The position numbers and the translations under genes are program-made. A model generated the notes under the pieces. The model was not told the origin of the DNA and ran no database searches. It saw only the letters and a program-made list of their open reading frames with translations. Below are positions 41,279 through 43,075 of a DNA stretch of 43,075 nucleotides, one piece after another (position 1 is the stretch's first letter; the number at the start of each line of letters is the position of its first letter). Source of the stretch: Candidatus Coatesiibacteriota bacterium (GTDB lineage Bacteria > JAFGND01); the NCBI GenBank assembly GCA_016927185.1, contig JAFGND010000101.1:1-43075 (forward strand), written 5' to 3'.

Positions 41279-42904
41279 CTATGGGAATAATGTGACATCA
41301 ATATTAGTGGTTGCTATACCGGATTTTACTACTACAACTCCCCTGTAGCTTCCAAAAGATTCTCCCACGTCAAGCTTGCCGTTCTTGTTATTGTCTATGA
41401 AGGCATTGACAGTATAAATTCCTGCAGGAACCTTTTTTATCTCGTAAGGTCCTGGTTTGGATATTGTCGTTGTCATTGTCCAGCCACTTCCCTTTGAAAG
41501 GGAAATCACTATTGGTGCATTGATTGCTCTGTAAATTATGCTTCCTGAGAAACTACCAGGTTCCTCTGAGACTTCAGTTGTGAAAGTACTCTGGAAAGGT
41601 TTATCCATTTTCCAGCCTCTGTAATCAACAAGGCTTGTGTCTATATTGATTACATACTGGATTTTTGATGAAAGTGGGTAGTTGGGAGTGAATATTGCAC
41701 GTAAAGGGTGAGGAAAAGACCATTTGCCGAATACCGTCTCAGTACCTGCTTGTGCCTTCAGGGTAAATGCTTTCTGTAGAGATTCCCTGTCAAACTCCCT
41801 GTTTAAATAAATCGTAATACTGTCTCTTATGCTTACAGCTGCTTTGCCTGCCGAAGGTTCAATTTTGCTCACTTTCAAAAAGGTTGAATCAATGCTCTCG
41901 TTTGATTCAAATTCCGCTACAAGGTTTTTTCCAATATTTTTGGAAATATCCTCAGCATATTTGCAGTAAATCTTGTATTTTTTCTTTGCATCAAGAGTTT
42001 CGGTTCTGAAATACCATTCCCTGGTTTTTGCCTCTGCATTAAAAAAAGTGTATATTTTTGCAGTTTTTGTTGAGTCTTCAGAAGGAGAGATTCTCCAGTT
42101 TGCTTCATTTTTCAGACTATCAAGTTTTATTTCCTCATCAAACTTCACAATTAAGTTTTCCCTGTCTGATGATATGACAGTTCCTATCTTGGGTGGAATA
42201 GTATCGAAAACTGTAAGTTCCAGATCCAGGGCTTCTCTGTTCCCTGTAGTTATATCCAGGACCTGGGAAATCCCTGGCTCTCTTGTATCACTGTATTTCT
42301 GGTTGTTATCTATATCCAGGAATGCCTCTATTTTGTATCTGTCTTTTGCAAGATATTTGAAGAAGAATGTTCCGGTAGAATCTGTTGTTGTAGTATAAAT
42401 TATGGTTGAATCCTGCATTGAAGTCAGATTAACTCGACCAAGTTTAAGCTGGTTTGCTTCAGCAAGTTTCCAGATGAGTGTTCCTGAAATGATTCCGTCA
42501 GCAAGAGATTTTCCAGTAGAAAAAACCAGTATGAATTGTGAAGTTAAAGGGTTTCCCTGCAAATCTCTTGCATTCGTATTCATATTGATTATGTAAGTCT
42601 GGTTTTCAGAATAAGGCTTGGTTGGTTCAAGAATAAGGGTAGTTCCCTTCCATCCCTTTACCTTGAAGAAATTAGGTGGAATGAATGACAATGCCTCTTT
42701 AACAGTTCTCTCAGACATATCTTCAGAAAATGTAATAAGCACTTCCTTGCCTTTGAATCTGGTTGTCTTGTGCTCTGGAACAGTCTCCGTTATTTTGGGA
42801 GCCTTTTTGTCTTCAGGGCCTCCTCCCGGGTATTCCATCTTGGCACAGGAAAAGAGGAGTATCAATAAATAGAGGGAGAGGATTAATACTATTGCTTTTA
42901 ACAT
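41279..42904 (-). CDS. Large lipoprotein with Ig-like (Big_5-type) domains
   Basis: A lipobox at LLFSC (C20) is followed by 'YPGGGPEDKKAPKI' and 'TTRFKGKEVLITFSEDM', the N-terminal pattern of a lipoprotein family widespread in Bacteroidetes and relatives (SbsA Ig-like/Big_5 domain, residues ~30-130). Residues ~135-230 resemble a carboxypeptidase-regulatory-like/transthyretin domain ('KYLAKDRYKIEAFLDIDNN'), then further Ig-like units follow, and a final 'IPAGIYTVNAFIDNNKNGKLD'-type unit (shown here only as pattern). Length 541. It is surface- or outer-membrane-associated, function unknown, and probably co-transcribed with cutA. Confidence 0.75.
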   Translation of the reverse strand: MLKAIVLILSLYLLILLFSCAKMEYPGGGPEDKKAPKITETVPEHKTTRFKGKEVLITFSEDMSERTVKEALSFIPPNFFKVKGWKGTTLILEPTKPYSENQTYIINMNTNARDLQGNPLTSQFILVFSTGKSLADGIISGTLIWKLAEANQLKLGRVNLTSMQDSTIIYTTTTDSTGTFFFKYLAKDRYKIEAFLDIDNNQKYSDTREPGISQVLDITTGNREALDLELTVFDTIPPKIGTVISSDRENLIVKFDEEIKLDSLKNEANWRISPSEDSTKTAKIYTFFNAEAKTREWYFRTETLDAKKKYKIYCKYAEDISKNIGKNLVAEFESNESIDSTFLKVSKIEPSAGKAAVSIRDSITIYLNREFDRESLQKAFTLKAQAGTETVFGKWSFPHPLRAIFTPNYPLSSKIQYVINIDTSLVDYRGWKMDKPFQSTFTTEVSEEPGSFSGSIIYRAINAPIVISLSKGSGWTMTTTISKPGPYEIKKVPAGIYTVNAFIDNNKNGKLDVGESFGSYRGVVVVKSGIATTNIDVTLFP

Positions 42905-43075
42905 GATTGCCCAAAGAGACTGGCTTTGTTTTTAAGTCAAGGCAGAAATCCTTCACATGATTGGAGAAGGACTGAGGATGAGGAGTAAATAAGGCAGAGA
43001 AGGAATTTTTCTATATATAATTTTCCTCCTCAAATAATTATAAGGAAAACCTTAGATAATGATTTACTGATAAGA

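Noticed and set aside
42905-43075. Right-edge 171 nt, checked for a further gene or terminator
   Set aside because: No open frame with a start and no U-tract hairpin; a TTGACT about 30 nt before the lipoprotein start could be part of its promoter but has no clear -10 box.

Overview
The window is 43 kb of AT-rich, densely coded bacterial chromosome with mixed gene orientation. It has no rRNA, tRNA, CRISPR array, insertion sequence or prophage that I can see. Housekeeping genes (dnaN, recF, recO, gltX, xseA/xseB, nadD, purH) are interspersed with envelope lipoproteins, membrane glycosyltransferases and exported eight-bladed beta-propeller proteins. Those propeller proteins end in a 'SPNPF...L.G.....WREGVYIVK' tail that matches type A C-terminal sorting domains of type IX secretion (T9SS). 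Together with Bacteroidetes-style Ig-like lipoproteins and an NtrC-type sigma-54 activator, this suggests an uncultured member of the FCB-type candidate phyla. That placement is an inference; I cannot name the lineage.

Layout. 1-1356: a propeller gene cut by the window edge (-) and a double zinc-ribbon membrane protein (+). 1548-7614 (-): an apparent operon dnaN-recF-DUF721/DciA-lipoprotein-PMT-type glycosyltransferase-GHMP sugar kinase, with neither dnaA nor gyrB. 7790-8847 (+): mntP and a NUDIX hydrolase. 8807-11564 (-): a two-component pair whose kinase has a badly eroded ATP-binding domain. 11662-14158 (+): recO-cobA/btuR-GT4, divided from the two-component pair by a highly symmetric divergent promoter/operator. 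14151-16091 (-): a second GT-C glycosyltransferase. 16222-21546 (+): gltX-GNAT-xseA-xseB-MATE. 21541-24052 (-): a half-size permease, a coiled-coil membrane protein of unknown function and a PNPOx-like protein. 24249-28077 (-): three tandem paralogous eight-bladed propeller/T9SS genes, the middle one frameshifted. 28253-30923: nadD (-), then DUF58 and M20 peptidase (+). 31007-32275 (-): a fourth full propeller. 32511-33741 (+): a solitary ECF-like ATPase and a small lipoprotein. 33734-35788 (-): a 684-residue protein I do not recognise. 35938-38993 (+): TPR protein-purH. 39120-40957 (+): a degenerate phytoene-desaturase-like flavoprotein and a PtsN-like EIIA. 40938-42904 (-): an Ig-like lipoprotein and cutA.

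The most striking points are the propeller family (120-nt internal repeats, exactly eight blades each, two recurring Cys per blade in the tandem trio, one frameshift), the histidine kinase that keeps its phospho-acceptor His but has lost its nucleotide-binding motifs, and the near-perfect divergent palindrome in front of it. Five of the seven convergent gene pairs overlap at their 3' ends. I found no obvious new defence or mobile system. No gene-free stretch exceeds 300 bases.
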